From Panulirus ornatus (taxonomy: Eukaryota; Arthropoda; Malacostraca; Decapoda; Palinuridae), in the NCBI RefSeq assembly GCF_036320965.1, contig NC_092238.1, positions 20,752,662 through 20,816,661 on the forward strand: a stretch of 64,000 nucleotides of DNA. The letters are read 5' to 3'. The translations under genes were made by a program, and so were the position numbers. Positions within the stretch are counted from its first letter, which is position 1; each line of letters begins with the position of its first letter. Shown piece after piece: positions 1 to 12,227 of the stretch. Below the pieces are notes generated by a model. The model had not been told where the DNA came from. It saw only the letters and a list, made by a program, of their open reading frames with translations, and did no database searches.

Positions 1-2075
1 GCCACCTCGGGCCCCCACTTGGAAATACCTTCCCCTCCCCCCTCATGTGTGCGAGGTAGCACTAGGAAAAGACAACAAAGGGGCCCCCTTCGTTCACCTC
101 AGTCTCTAGCTGCCACGCAATAATGCCCGAAACCAACAGCTCCCTTTCCACATCCAGGCCCCCACACAACTTTCCATGATTTACCCCAGACGTTTCACTT
201 TCCCTGATTCAATCCCACTGACAGCACGGGCTACCCGGTATTACCACATCGATCCAATTTACTCTATTTCCCTTTCCTTTTTTTTACCCTCCTGCATGTT
301 CAGGCCCGATTCACACAAAATCTTTTTCACTCCATCTTTCCCCTCCAAATTTGGCTCCCACTTTCCTCGTTCCCCCCACCTCCGACTTATATCCTCTTGG
401 TCAGTCTTTTTCCCCCTCTTCTCTCTTTTGCCCAAACCATTTCAAACACCCTCTTTTCTCTCTCAACCACGACTCTTTTATTTCTAAACATCTCTCTTTC
501 CCTTACATTACTTACTCGTTCAAACCACTCCTCACACCACATTGTCCTCAAACATCTCATTTCCAGCAACCCCCACCTCCTGCGCACAACTCTATCCACA
601 GCCCCGCCTCGTAACCATACAACATGTTGGAACCACTATTCCTTCAAAAAATACCCATTTTTGCTTTCCGAAAAATGTTCTCGCTTCCACCATTCTTCAA
701 AGGCTCCCAGGATTTTCGCCCCCTCCCACCCCATGATCCACTTCCGCCCTTTCCCTGGTTCCATCGCTTTCCAGATCCACTTCCAGATATCTTAAAAAAA
801 CTTTACTTCGTCCAGTTTTTCTCCATTCAAAATTACCTCCCAATTGACTTGGGCACCTTCAAACCTACTTTTACCTTAATTTAAACCCTTTCTCTTAGTC
901 ACATTTACTCTTAGCTTTCCCTTTTTTCTCACACTTTACCAAACTCAGTCACCTGCTTCTGCAGTTTCTCCCCATGAATCAGCCACCGCGCTGTATCTCA
1001 GCGAACAACACACCGGGCTCACTTCCCAAGCTCTCTCATCCACAACAGACGCAATACTTGCCCCTCTTTCCTAAACTATTGCATTTTCCTCCTAACAACC
1101 CATCCATTTAAAAAAATTAAACACCATGGGCATTCCCCATCCTGACGCAAACCTACATTCCTTTAGGACCAATCACTTTCCTCTTTCCTACACGTACACG
1201 CCTTTCATTCCTCGATAAAAACTTTTCATGCTTCTAACAACTTGCCTCCCACAACCTATATTTCCCTTTAAAACTTCCCAGAGCTCTCTATCAACTCTTC
1301 ATATGTCTTCTCCAGATCCATAATGCTAATTTCAAATTTCCCTTTTCTTTTTAAGTATTTCTCACATTACATTCTAAAGCTAACCTCCATCCACACTCCT
1401 CAAACCTTTCTGAAAACCCACGCTCTTCCCCCAATTTCTGTGTCTGTCCCTCCCTTCACCCTCTCAATCAACCCCTCCATTAAAATTTTTACCGGAATCC
1501 CAAACAAATACGTTCCAAATGAAATTTTTTGAGCTTCATCTTATCCTCTTTCCTTTGTAAAATGGCACTATGCACGCATTCCCCAATCTCAGGCACCTCC
1601 CCTTTGAGTCATACTTTACTTTTAATAACTTCCCAACAGTAACAATTACGGGCACCCTTTTTAAATAAATTCCCCCCTGAAATTTACAATAAAACTGCTG
1701 CTTGCCTGCTTTTCTTTCCCCCAAAGTTTTCTACTCTTCTCTTTTACCAACCCTTTTCCTAACTCCACTTACACACAAACTCGATCAAAACACCAAATTT
1801 TGGGCCCACTCTATATCAAACAAATTCAAAAAAACTTCAAATACTCACTCCATCTCTTCTCCATACCGCTACTTGTTATCACCTCCCCATTTGCGCCTTC
1901 CCCTAAAGTTCCAATTTCCTCCCTTGTCTACGACTTTATTTACCCCTTTCCCAAAAGAACATCTTTTTTTTCCCCCTAAAATCTAATGATACTCTCTCAC
2001 CCCAACTTCATTTGCCTCTTTTCACCCTTGATCTTTTTCTTGACCTGTCTTTTCTTTTATACATCCCCCAAAAAC
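1..2075 (-). mobile_element. RTE-like LINE copy, minus strand, heavily corrupted
   Basis: Read on the minus strand, this holds the LINE 3' UTR (about 1-200), the C-terminal domain, the reverse transcriptase (the FADD region falls near 985-1010 and the DLEKAYD region near 1310-1325) and the linker up to about 2075, where it breaks off in AT-rich DNA. The order matches the better copy at 14632-17854. Single-base losses and gains occur every few tens of bases, so no frame stays open for more than about 60 codons. The 5' endonuclease part is missing. Confidence 0.8.
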
Positions 2076-2077
2076 CC

Positions 2078-2345
2078 TTCTTTTGATTATATTTATATAT
2101 ATTTTATATGTATATTATTTTTTATTTTTTATTATATTATTATTATATATAATATATATTTTATTTATTTTTATATTATTTTTAAATTATATATATTATA
2201 TTATTTATATATTATATATTATATTTTTTTAATATTTTATATTGTATAAAATTTTTTTTTGTTTGCTTTGTGCTGTTGTTATTTATATTATATATATTAT
2301 ATATATATTTTATTATTTTTATATATTTTATATACTATATATATT
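2078..2345. repeat. AT-rich low-complexity tract
   Basis: Almost pure A/T with runs of TATAT, ATTTT and TTTTT. It separates a minus-strand LINE copy from a plus-strand one. It may be an expanded microsatellite tail. No gene is seen. Confidence 0.85.
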
Positions 2346-3290
2346 TTTGTGAGAAACTACAGAAGCGGTGATGGTTTGGTAAAGTGGGGAAAAAAAGAAA
2401 GTTAAGAGTAAATGTGTAGGAAAGGTTTTAGGTCATTTGGGTTGGGGTAAAGTCAATGGGGGTAAGTTTGAAGGAGAAAAACGGGAAAGGGTAATGTGTT
2501 TTAAAATTTTGGGGAGGGGATTGGCTGCGGTGGAACCATGGAGCGGAAAAAAAATATGGGTGGGGGAGGGGGGGGAAATCCTGGGAGCCTTTAAAGGGAA
2601 TGGTTTCGAGGGGGGGGAAAGGATTGGTTGTGCGCAGGAGGGGGGGATGTGCTGGAAATGAGTGTTTTTAGACAATGTGTGGTGTAAGGTGGTTTGCGAG
2701 TAGTATATAAGGGTAAGAGGATGGTGGAAATAAAAAGAGGTGGTGGAGAGAGAGAGAGTGTTTTGGGAAAAGGTTTCGGCAATGGAGGAAAGGTGGGAAA
2801 GATTGACCAAGAGGTATGGTCGAGTGGAGGGGAAGGGAGAAGTGGGAGCCAAAATTTGGGGGGGAAAATGGGTGAAAAAAAATTTGTGTGATGGGGGTGA
2901 AATTGCAGGAGGGGTGAAAGGAGGGAGGATGTGGGGATTGGTTCGAGGGGGTATTCCGGGGGGGGCGGGCGGGGTGTGGGTTTCAGGGATGGGGGAGCGG
3001 GGGGGGGGGTTACCTGGTTTTGGGGGGTTTGGGTGGGGGTTTACGGGGGGGGTTTGGGGTTTATTTTGTTTGGGGGGGGGGGGGGGGGGGCATCGGGAAT
3101 TTTGTTTTTTTATTTGGGTTTTTTTTTTTTTTGGTTTTTGGGGGGGTTTTTTTATGGGGTTTTTGTTGTTTTTTAGTTTTAATTTTGTTTTTTTTTTTTA
3201 TTTTTTTTTGGGGGTTTTTTTTTTAATCCGGGGGGTTTTAGAGGATAAAATTAAACTGGGGGTTTTCAATTGGTTTTAAAACCCATATTT
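2346..3290 (+). mobile_element. RTE-like LINE 3' portion, corrupted
   Basis: Plus-strand remnant starting just after the FADD motif of the reverse transcriptase (about 2350-2420), then the C-terminal domain to about 2965. From 2965 to 3290 the expected 3' UTR is replaced by long G and T homopolymers (G runs near 3000 and 3070, T runs near 3120 and 3190), which look more like base-calling damage than natural decay. The adjoining 3291-3414 is A/C-rich and unassigned. Confidence 0.7.
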
Positions 3291-3414
3291 CCCCCCTTTT
3301 CCTAAAATCTCTATCAAAATATTTTGCTTTTCAAAATTTTTCCCTAATTCTTAAAACAAACATTTTTATTAAAAAAAAACAAAACACCAACAAACCCCCC
3401 CCGACCCACACATC

Positions 3415-4535
3415 CTTACCACTCTGAAACCTTTTGACGTGTTGGAAGGGAAAAATGGGGTTCTAGTGAATGTAGGTTTGCGGCAGGGGTGTGTGTTCCT
3501 GGTTGTTTAATTTGTTTTGGATGGGGTTTGGTTGGGAGGAAAAGGCGATTTTTGGAAAGTGGGGATTTGAAGTCTGTTGGGGATGGGGAAAGTTTGGGGA
3601 AAGGGGGGTCAGGTTGTTCGTGTGTAAAGGCTGGTGGCTGATTCATGTGAGTAATCGAAGCTGGTGACGATTTTGAAAAAGTGTGTGGAAGAAGAAAGTT
3701 AAGAGTAAATGTGAATAGTGAAAGGTTTATTAGGTACAGTGGGGTTGAGGGTCAAGAAAATTTGGGGGTGAGTTGAAGGGAAAGAAAAATGGAGGAGTGA
3801 AGTGTTTTAAAATTTTGGGAGTGGTTCGGGCAGCGGATAAAAAACCAGGGAAAGCAGAAGTGGACCATAGGTGGGGGAGGGGGCGAAAATTTGGGAGTAA
3901 AGAATGTGTGGAGTCGGGGAACTTACTCAAAAGCAAAAAGGGTAGTTTGAAGAATAGGGGTTCCCAAAAAATGTTGTATGTTGCGAGGGTGGGCATGGTT
4001 TAGAGTTGTGCGCAGGAGGATGGATGTGTGGAAATGAGTGTTGGGCAAGTGGGGTTTGTGGGTGGTTTGATCGAGTAAGTAAGAAAAGGGTGGAGGATGT
4101 GGGGAAATAAAAAGAGCGGGGTTGAGAGGCGAGAGGGTGTTTTGAAAATGGTTTGGGATATGGAGAGAATGAGTGGGGAAAAGGGTTTTTGACCAAGAGG
4201 TTAATGTGTCGGAGGTGGAGGGAACGAGGAGAAGAGGGAGGAAAAAATTGGGTGGAAAAGATGGAGTAAAAAAGATTTTTTTGTGATCGGGGCTGAATTG
4301 CAGGAGGGTGAAAGGAGGGCAAGGAATAGAGTAAATTGGGCATGTGGTTTTAGGGTTGGACGTGTGTCGTGGATTGAATAAGGGAATGTAAAAGGCGTCT
4401 GGGGTAAACCATGGAAAGCGTGTGGTTGTATATTTGCGTTTTGGTGGCCGTATGATTTTAAATGTGTAGGGGGGGGGTTGGCATTTCTTTCGCTGTTTCT
4501 TGGGCGTCCCTCCCCAAACGGGGAAGAAGCGAAAA
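3415..4535 (+). mobile_element. RTE-like LINE 3' half, corrupted
   Basis: Starts in the reverse transcriptase just before the GLRQGC block (about 3470-3500) and runs through the C-terminal domain to the 3' tail hairpin region at about 4490-4530, followed by a poly(A)-like run. Many indels break the frame. It is in the same orientation as the copies on either side (2346-3290 and 4666-6285). Confidence 0.75.
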
Positions 4536-4665
4536 AAGTATAAAAAAAAAAAAAAAAATATTTATTTTATTAATAATATATATATTTTATATATATATAT
4601 TATATTATATATAATTTAATATTTATTATATATATATATATATATATAATAGCGGAAAGGGTGGT
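4536..4665. repeat. A-run and (TA)n tract
   Basis: An A homopolymer is followed by TA-rich microsatellite, directly after the LINE tail. It is consistent with an expanded 3' tail. Nothing else is seen. Confidence 0.8.
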
Positions 4666-6285
4666 TTGGATGGAAATTGTGGGGAATTCATTAAAAAGGG
4701 GGTTCTATTATGAATGTTGGTAAGGTAATTTAATGTACGTATTACTCATGGGAGTGCCTAGGATTGGCGGAATGGGGCTAGTCCCATTGTCAAGGCAAAG
4801 GGGGAAGGTGAGTGCAAAAATTACGGGTAAAAGTTTTTTGAATTCTGGTTAAAATTTATGGGGGTATTTGATTGAGAGGGTGAAGGCATTAGAGCAATCA
4901 GTTGGGGAAGAGCAGTTTGGTTTTGAAGTGGTTTGGAGGAGTCTGGATCGGTGTTTGCTTTGAAAAATGTGTGTGGAAATACTTTGAAAAGCAAATGGAT
5001 TTGTTTAGTTTTATGGATCTGGAGAAGGGATTTATAGATTGATAGAGATGCTTGTGGAGGTAATAAGAATATTTGGTGTGGGGCAAAAAAATTTTTAGAA
5101 GAAATGAAAAGTTTTTTCGGGGAAAGGGTGTTTACGTGTAGGGAAAAGAAGAAAGTGATTGGTTTCAGTGAATGTAGGTTTGCGGCAGGGGTAGTGATGT
5201 CTCCTGGTTATTTATTTGTTTATGGATGGGGTTGTTAGGGGGTGAATGCAAGGTTTGGTAAGGGGGAGTATGCAGTCTGTTTTGTGGATGAGAGACTTGG
5301 GAAGTGGTAGTTGTCGTCGCTGATGACACAGCGCTGGTGGCTGTTTCATGTGAGAAACTGAGAAGGGTGGTGACTGGTTTTGGGAAAATGTGTGAAAGAG
5401 GAAAAATTTAAGAGAAAATGTAAATAAGGAAGGTTATTAGTACAGTGGGTTGAGAGTTCAAGTCAATTGGGGGTGGGGTTTGAATGGAGAAAAAATGGGG
5501 AAGTGAAGTGTTTTAGATATCGGGAGTGGATTGCAGCGGTGGAACCATGGAAAAGGGGAAATGGATCATGGGTGGGGGAGGGGGGGGGAAATTTGGGAGC
5601 CTTGAATGTGTTTAAATCGAGAACATTATCTTGGAAGCAAAAATGGGTATTTTTTGAAGGAATAGTGGTTCCCAAAAATGTTGTATGTTGCGAGGCGTGG
5701 GCTAGGATAGGTGTGCGCAGGAGGTTTTGGGTTTGCTGGAAATGAGATGTTGAGGACAATGTGTGGGGTGAGTTTGGGTTTTATAGAGTAAATAAAAGTA
5801 AGGTAAGAGGGGGATGTGTGGAAATAAGGCGTGTTGAGAGAGCGGAATGAGGGTGTTTGAAAGGGGTTTGGGAAAATGGAGGTGCGTGAGGAAAGATTGC
5901 AAAAAGAATATTTGGGGTGGAGGTGGAGGGACGGGAGAAGTGGGAGACCCAATTTTGGGGGGGGGGGGGAAAAAAAAAAAAAAGGGGAAAATGAAAAAGG
6001 ATTTTGTGTGATCGGGGGGTGAACTGCAGGAGGGTGAAAGGAGGGCAGGAATAGAGTGAATTGGAGCGATGTGGTATACGGGGTTGCGTGTGTTAGTGGA
6101 TTGAATAAAGCATGTGAAGCGTCTGGGGTAAACCCTTGGGAAAAATGTGTAGGTATGTTTTTCCGTTTTGGGGGAACGTTGTATATACTTGTGTATGGGG
6201 GGGGGTTGGGGCCCTTTTCTTTCGTCGTTCCTTGCGCTCCTCGAAAAAAAGGCGGGAGACGCAAACAAAGCAAAAAATTTTTTAA
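4666..6285 (+). mobile_element. RTE-like LINE, linker to 3' tail, corrupted
   Basis: Begins at the linker before the reverse transcriptase (the region encoding VEFIKKGG), passes the RT blocks (GLRQGC near 5175-5200, FADD near 5315-5330) and the C-terminal domain (5500-6080), and ends with the 3' tail hairpin near 6225-6275. Indels are abundant and G/A homopolymers are expanded, for example near 5960-5985. No usable frame remains. Confidence 0.78.
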
Positions 6286-6299
6286 AATTATTTATTATT

Positions 6300-6636
6300 A
6301 TTTTTTTATATAAATTTCCATCTAAAACTTCTTAGGGGGGAAATGAAAGCCGTGCGCGTGCATTCTTCTTATATTGAATTACCCCAAACATTTCATCATA
6401 AAAAAAACCCAAACGGCGAAGGGGTTTGGTCGGAGGGGGGGCCCAAGCCAAATTCAACTACATCCTCCTTATGTTTTAATTTCCCAAAAGTTATGCCATA
6501 GTCTACAATAAAGCCCTCTCATTGGAAGTCACATCCAATGGCGCACGTATTTCCCTTTTTTGGGAGTACCAGCCCGGAAAAACCCCCTTTTTCAAACTAC
6601 GTCGGGAAAAAAAATATGGGTTTAAACGGGTCTCTC
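6300..6636. other. No gene recognised
   Basis: Not LINE-like. A short open stretch exists on the minus strand (6503-6769) with no motif I recognise. The base composition is mixed, with homopolymer runs similar to the rest of the first 8.9 kb. Confidence 0.5.
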
Positions 6637-7010
6637 CTACGGTTATGCAAGCCGGGCTCCCAAAATTATCCTTAAATTCCACTAAAAGCCCCAACTCCCC
6701 TTTGAAAGCCATATGATCCTTGAGTATGTATTGTCCCATCCGGGGGTCCAAATGGAAAAAACACTCCACTCTACAAAAGATAGGCTTCAGGGTTCTTTCT
6801 AAAACGGTTATGAAAGCTGCCCAACAATCTATCCACGACTACCTCCAAAAAAGAAAATATGATCCTTTGGGATATGTTGTGGTCTGCTGTACAAATACAA
6901 AAAAAATTTTCTCAATTTTCTCTTGAAAAACCTCCACTTCCCAAAAGGAGGGGCCCTTGAACGGTCCCCTTTACAGGGTTTATGCAAGCCTGCTTCCAAA
7001 ACGATTATTG
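6637..7010. repeat. Imperfect repeats spaced about 165-170 nt
   Basis: A motif resembling acggttatgcaagcc followed by a CCCAA-type segment occurs near 6639, 6803 and 6975, spaced roughly 164 and 172 bases. Identity is limited to short blocks and indels are common. It could be a degenerate tandem satellite or an internal repeat of an unrecognised element. Confidence 0.4.
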
Positions 7011-8900
7011 AATTTCACATTTTAAATGCCAAAATGTATGAAAGGTAGAGAATAAAAAAAAAAATGTTTGTTTGTCAATTAGTCTTTAGAGTTTTTTGTG
7101 GGTTTAAAAAGGTTCGTTTCTATTGTCCCAATTCGCTGGTTTTGGAAGAGGAAGAATAATTTTAATGGCATTCCGTTAGGTTTCCCCTGGCTTTTTGAGG
7201 AAAAAAACCACAAGGGATTTTTTCCCCTTTGGGGGGCTGCTCAGTGTGATGACAGCTTTCACGGATGACGTTTTTAAGAAGCTTGATTACCCGGTTTCTT
7301 CTAGATCAGGCCAGAGGTGTTTGAATTTCCTGGCGAGCAAGCCCGGAATGCTGGTTTGTGAATGGCTTGCTTTGCGATGGGCGCTTTGCGCCCCCCCCTT
7401 TTCCGGTCATCTTCTCTCACTCAGTCTCCAATGCAGTGAACCCATGATGATGATGATGTGGTGATAGAAAAGTCCCTTCCAGGAGGGGGGGGAAAAGAGA
7501 AGGGGGAAAAGAGCAAGTGAATTTTAGGGGGAGGAAAAAAGCCAGGGCTTAACCCGCTTGCATAGGGCGATGTGGTGAGTGGGGGCAAAAGGGTTTTTGT
7601 TTTCTTTTTTTTTTTTTTCTATTCATCTTATTTTTAACGTAATTTTTTTTTTTTCTTTTTTATTTTTTAAGGGTATAGGAGTTTGGGTTTGTTCCTGGCG
7701 ATGGCACTGATTTCCAAGGCGTTCCCCCCCATTTGGTTGCGCAAGATCTGGATGTTTTTCCCGGTTGTTTTAAAATGTTACCTGGGTGGTCTTCCAGGAG
7801 TTGTTGAAATAATCTCCCGTGGTATGATGTTTTAAAAACGCTTACCTGTCTATCAAACAATTTCTCCTAGTGTTTTGCGGAGGCTTTCGTGCTTCTCGTG
7901 AGTTCTTTTTCCCATGAAATCGTGCCATTTGATGTTTAAAAAAACCCCAATCGTAGGTTTGTTTTGAATGTTTAGAGTGCAGGATGTTGGTTTGGCTCGT
8001 TTCAATGCTGAAAGGGCATATGTGATAAGTAGGTATTCTGGTTGTTTGAGGGGCAATTTTGGGTTTTTAATGCCCCCTCTGAAACTATACAAATTTTGGG
8101 GCTCCCCTTTTACCCAAAAGCTCTATGTGTGTTTTGTGGATCATTCCAGGTGATCATAATTTAGACCCAGGACAGTGTTGGATTTGAGATGGGAATGGGT
8201 AAATGTCGGTATACGGGAGTGTAGGTTTGACATTAGTTTGTTGTATCTCTGGAAAATAAGTAAAATTGTTGGTATTGCGGATTTTTTTTTAAACCTCCTT
8301 TTAACTCCCGAGCAAAAACGTGGTCAATTTCCTGTTGGGTTTTTTTGTGTTGGTTAAAAAAACATCTGCATATAGGGAGCGATGGAGTCCATGTGTATAG
8401 GATTAGGAGTAATTTGGTAGAGTGTGTAAAAAGTGGGGCAGGGCCCTTTGGGGTAACCGGCATTTAGGAAATGTTTGAATAGTGTTTCTGTTTGTTGGGT
8501 TTTTCTGTTGCTAAGAGGCTTAATGGTGGTCGGGGAGCTGGATTGGTTAATGTAGTTTATACCTCAATTCTCGTGCCACACCGGTTCAAAGGTTTTAAAA
8601 CGTGTGTTGCGGTCATTTTCTGTGTCCCCGGGGTTTTTTTTTGGGGTTTGAAGGGTTTGGGTTTTCTTTTTTGGAGCGATGTTTTGAAAGCTAAAATGTT
8701 TGTGTGAGAGTGGTGTTGTTTGTAAGGGTTTAAGTTTTTTCAAAGTCTTCCAAGGATAAGTGGTGAGGGTTTTTGTTCATTGCGTCCTGTTGGATTTGTT
8801 GGGTTTGGTTATTTTGGGGGCGTTTTCAGTTTTTAAGTCGCGGGAAAATAGCCAGGGGCAGTGGCCGCGTTTTAAGGGAAGGTGTGGCTTGATTGTTTTT
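7011..8900. other. Unassigned degraded sequence
   Basis: Contains no LINE, PLE or Tigger motif that I can see. T-rich runs occur near 7600-7660. Open frames are at most about 90 codons, on both strands (for example 7195-7464 plus, 7853-8092 minus), and carry no recognised domain. The homopolymer excess matches the rest of the segment left of the gap. It may hold another decayed element. Confidence 0.45.
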
Positions 8901-9000
8901 NNNNNNNNNNNNNNNNNNNNNNNNNNNNNNNNNNNNNNNNNNNNNNNNNNNNNNNNNNNNNNNNNNNNNNNNNNNNNNNNNNNNNNNNNNNNNNNNNNNN
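8901..9000. other. Assembly gap, 100 N
   Basis: Exactly 100 unknown bases, the usual convention for a gap of unknown size. Sequence quality appears to change across it: degraded to the left, clean to the right. Confidence 0.99.
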
Positions 9001-9303
9001 TAAGTATTTCTCACATACATCCTTCAAAGCAAACACCTGATCTACACATCCTCTACCACTTCTGAAACCACAGTGCTCTTCCCCAATTTCATGCTCTTTA
9101 CATTCCTTTACCCTCTAAATCAATACCCTCCTACAAAATATCCCAGGAATACTCAACAAACTTATAACTCTGTCATTTGAGCACTCACTCTTATCCCCTT
9201 TGCCTTTGCACAATGGCACTATACAAGCATTCCGCCTGTCCTCAGGCACCTCACCGTGAGTCATACATACATTAAATAGCCTTACCAACAATGCAACAAT
9301 ACC
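9001..9303 (-). mobile_element. RTE-like LINE fragment, RT N-terminal part
   Basis: Minus-strand match to the start of the reverse transcriptase: the segments for VFALKNVCEKY, GFRSGRGCVDQ, NYRGISLLSIPGK and PLYKGKGDKS are recognisable. It starts abruptly at the gap and stops at about 9303 within the segment before the RT. Confidence 0.85.
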
Positions 9304-10064
9304 ACATGAAGCATATTAACATACTTGCTTACTGCACATAATGTTATAGTGCTCAGCTTTTGGATGATTGTGTAAGAATTGTAAAGAACTGTACTGGAAT
9401 GCCATGATTTGGAATGTCTAAGTTAGGCCCTGTGGTACAACAGCTTGACTGGATTGGTATTCTGTAACTTTGATGGATGCAAGATCATTATTCTAAATGA
9501 TGTGATGTTTTATTGAACACCAGTGGGTTTGCTATCATGTTATGATGAAGACCATTATGAGAAATACGTAAAACTTCTAATATAATGAGGTGACAACTGC
9601 ATCCCATTTAAGTGTTTGAGAATGTTTCATTTTGATAGAATTGAAGAGGAAACTTTTCCCTCCTGTTTAGTTTTATGTAAAAAGAATTGATGATTTTCCC
9701 CTCCTTTTCAGTTTTACGTAAAAATAATTGATGATTGTACAAGATGATAATATTTATTCTTTTGATTTCACTTTCATCAGAATTTTTTAGACTGAAATAT
9801 CTGTGATATAAAGTATTGACTGCCGTGCTATATTAACTTTGTAGTTACACTGTGTATGCCGAGAATCTGTGACTTGCAATGACTGTCCTAGCTCCTACTT
9901 ACAAACAAGCTCTAAGAAATACCATCTGATTTCTAATTTGACATACAATTACTCATAATTACCATAGATGTATGTAAAAACTCATGATTTTTCATTAACT
10001 TTTGTATAATAGCGTATGATATGTGATTAATTATACTTATTATTTGATACAGTATCTTATTTTA
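9304..10064. other. Single-copy-looking AT-rich spacer, no gene
   Basis: About 760 bases with no LINE similarity and no long open frame. It contains a 41-bp duplicated segment (separate entry) and ends in a TATTTATTA stretch that forms the tail of the next minus-strand LINE. A gataca motif near 10046 recurs near 13539 at the other side of that LINE and may be an imperfect target-site duplication. Confidence 0.6.
9654..9734. repeat. Two 41-bp direct repeats
   Basis: The segment starting at 9654 (CCCTCC then GTTTTATGTAAAAA then TTGATGA) is repeated from 9694 with a few substitutions (CCCCTCC, GTTTTACGTAAAAA, TTGATGA). It is a short local tandem duplication in otherwise non-repetitive DNA. Confidence 0.75.
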
Positions 10065-10710
10065 TATTTATTACACTTTGTCGCTATCTCCCGCGTTAGC
10101 GAGGTAGCACAAGGAAACAGACGAAAGAAATGGCCTAGCCCACCCACATACACATGTACATACATACACATCCACACACGCACATATACATACCTATACA
10201 TTTCAACGTACACATAGATGTACATACTCCGACATATACATATATACACATGCAGATAATTCATACTTCATTCCTTTAATAATTCCAGTCGCCACCCCAC
10301 CAAACATGAAATGACAAACCCCCCCACCACCCCCACCCCCCGCATGAGTGCGAGGTAGCGCTAGGAAAAGACAACAAAGGCCACATTCATTCACACTCAG
10401 TCTCTAGCTGTCATATAAAATGCACCGAAACCACAGCTCCCTCTCCACAGCCAGGCCCAACAAAACTTTCTATGGTTTACCCCAGACGCTTCACATGCCC
10501 TGGTTCAATCCATTGACAGCACATCGACCTCGGTATACCACATCATTCCAATTCACTCTATTCCTTGCACGCCTTTCACCCTTTGCATGTTCAGGTCCCG
10601 ATTGCTCAAAATCTTTTTCACTCAATCCTTCCACCTTCAATTAGGTCTCCCACTTCTCCTTGTTCCCTCTACGTCTGACACATATATTCTCTTTGTCAAT
10701 CTCTCCTCAC

Positions 10711-11001
10711 TCACGCTCTCTTAACCACACTCTTTTTATTACCACAGATCTCTCTTACCCTTTCATTGTTTACTCGATCAAACCACTTCACACCATATAT
10801 TCTCCTCAAACATTTCATTTCCAACACATCCACCCTCTTACGTACAACTCTATCTATAGCCCACACCTTGCAACCATATAACGTTGTTAGAACCACTATT
10901 CCTTCAAACGTACCCATCTTTGCTTCCCGAGATAATGTTCTTGCCTTCCACACATTTTTCAATGCTCCAGAACTTTCGCCCTCTCCCCCACCCTGAGACA
11001 C
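10711..11001 (-). pseudogene. LINE protein C-terminal fragment
   Basis: A 96-codon open stretch covering the region from GEGAKVLGALKNVWKARTLS through LYGCEAWA-like, VLEMKCLR and W.DRVNN motifs of the LINE C-terminal domain. It is out of frame with the RT part just upstream (10959-11318), so a frameshift lies in the overlap near 10960-11000. Confidence 0.8.
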
Positions 11002-11318
11002 AACTCCGCTTCCATGGATCCATCTGCTGCCAAATCCACTCCCAGATATCTAAAGCACTTCAATTCCTCCAAATTTTCTCCATTGAAACTTACCTCCCAG
11101 TTGACTTGTCTCTCAGCCCTACTGTACCAAATAACCTTGATCTCATTCACATTTACTCTCAGCTTTCTTCTTTCACACACTTTACCAAACTCAGTCACCA
11201 GCTTCTGCAGTTTCTCACCCATATCAGCCACCAGCGCTGTATCATCAGCGAACAGCAACTGACTCACTTCCCAAGGTCTCTCATCCACAACAGACTGCAT
11301 ACTTACCCCTCTTTCCAA
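10959..11318 (-). pseudogene. LINE reverse transcriptase palm fragment (FADD intact)
   Basis: A 119-codon stretch with SQLLFADDTALVAD (catalytic FADD at residues 23-26) and the CFRYLGVDLAADG thumb-side motif. The catalytic aspartates are kept, but upstream and downstream parts lie in other frames. It is part of the minus-strand LINE 10065-13545. Confidence 0.85.
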
Positions 11319-11459
11319 AACTCTTGCATCACCTCCCTAACAACCCCATCCATAAACAACTTAAACAACCAAAGAGACCACGTACCCCTGCTACATGCCG
11401 ACATTCGCTGAGAACTAATCGCTCTCTTCTCTTCCTACTCGCACATATGCCTTACATCT

Positions 11460-11864
11460 TTAATAAACACTTTTCACTGCTTCTAGCAACTTGCCTTCTA
11501 CACCATATACTCTTATTACCCTCCACAGAACATCTCTATCAACTCTTTCATATGCCCTCTCAAGCTCCATAAATGCTACACACAAATCCATTTGTTTTTC
11601 AAAGTATTTCTCACATACATTCTTCAAAGCAAACACCTGATCCACACATCCTCTACCACTTCTGAAACCACACTACTCTTCCCCAATCTGATGCGCTGTA
11701 TATGCCTTCACCCTCTCAATCAATACCCTCCTATATGATTTTCCAGGAATACTCAACAAACTTATACATCTGTAATTTGAACACTCACCTTTATCCCCTT
11801 TGCCTTTGTACAATGGCACTATGCATGCATTCCACCACTCCTCAGGCTCCTCACCATGAGCCAT
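11460..11864 (-). pseudogene. LINE RT N-terminal fragments
   Basis: Two open stretches (11460-11645 and 11673-11864) give VDQVFALKNVCEKY, a DLEKAYDRVD equivalent changed to ELERAYERVD, and WNACIVPLYKGKGDKGECSNYR. A frame change separates them near 11650. They belong to the RT of the LINE at 10065-13545. Confidence 0.8.
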
Positions 11865-11915
11865 ACATACATTAGATATCCTTACCTACCAGTCTACAAC
11901 ACAGTCACCACCTTT

Positions 11916-12227
11916 TTAACAGATTCCACTGCAATACCATCCAAACCCGCTACCTTGACATGGTTTGATCTTCCGCAAAGCTTTCCCTACCGCTTCTCTG
12001 TTTACCAAATCATTCTCCCTAACCCTCACACTTCGTACACCACCTTGACCAAAACACCCTATATCTGCTACTGTAGCATCTAACACATTCACCAAACCTT
12101 CTAAATACTCACTCCATCTCCTTTTCACATCATCACTACTTGTTATTACCTCCCCATTAGCCCCCTTCACCGATGTTCCCATTTGTTCTCTTGTCTTACG
12201 CACTTTATTTACCTTCTTCCAAATCAT
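11916..12227 (-). pseudogene. LINE linker fragment between EN and RT
   Basis: A 103-codon stretch that includes WKKVNKVRKTREQMGTSVKGANGE-type linker sequence, WSEYLEGL, GCFGQGGV and VNREAVGKALRK. This charged linker is recognisable in every longer copy. It ends in a frameshift at the position where the best copy reads GLHGIAVEF. Confidence 0.75.

Noticed and set aside
2740..3279. Glycine/phenylalanine-rich frame of 179 codons
   Set aside because: It results from G and T homopolymers in low-quality sequence over a LINE 3' end.
8760..9065. Frames with unknown residues across the gap
   Set aside because: They cross 100 N and cannot be interpreted.
10040..10264. Small cysteine/valine-rich frames over LINE 3' UTRs (also 27088-27345, 36523-36768, 52458 onward)
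   Set aside because: They arise from the TATG/TGTG-rich 3' UTR spacer and appear in every copy without conservation of start or frame.
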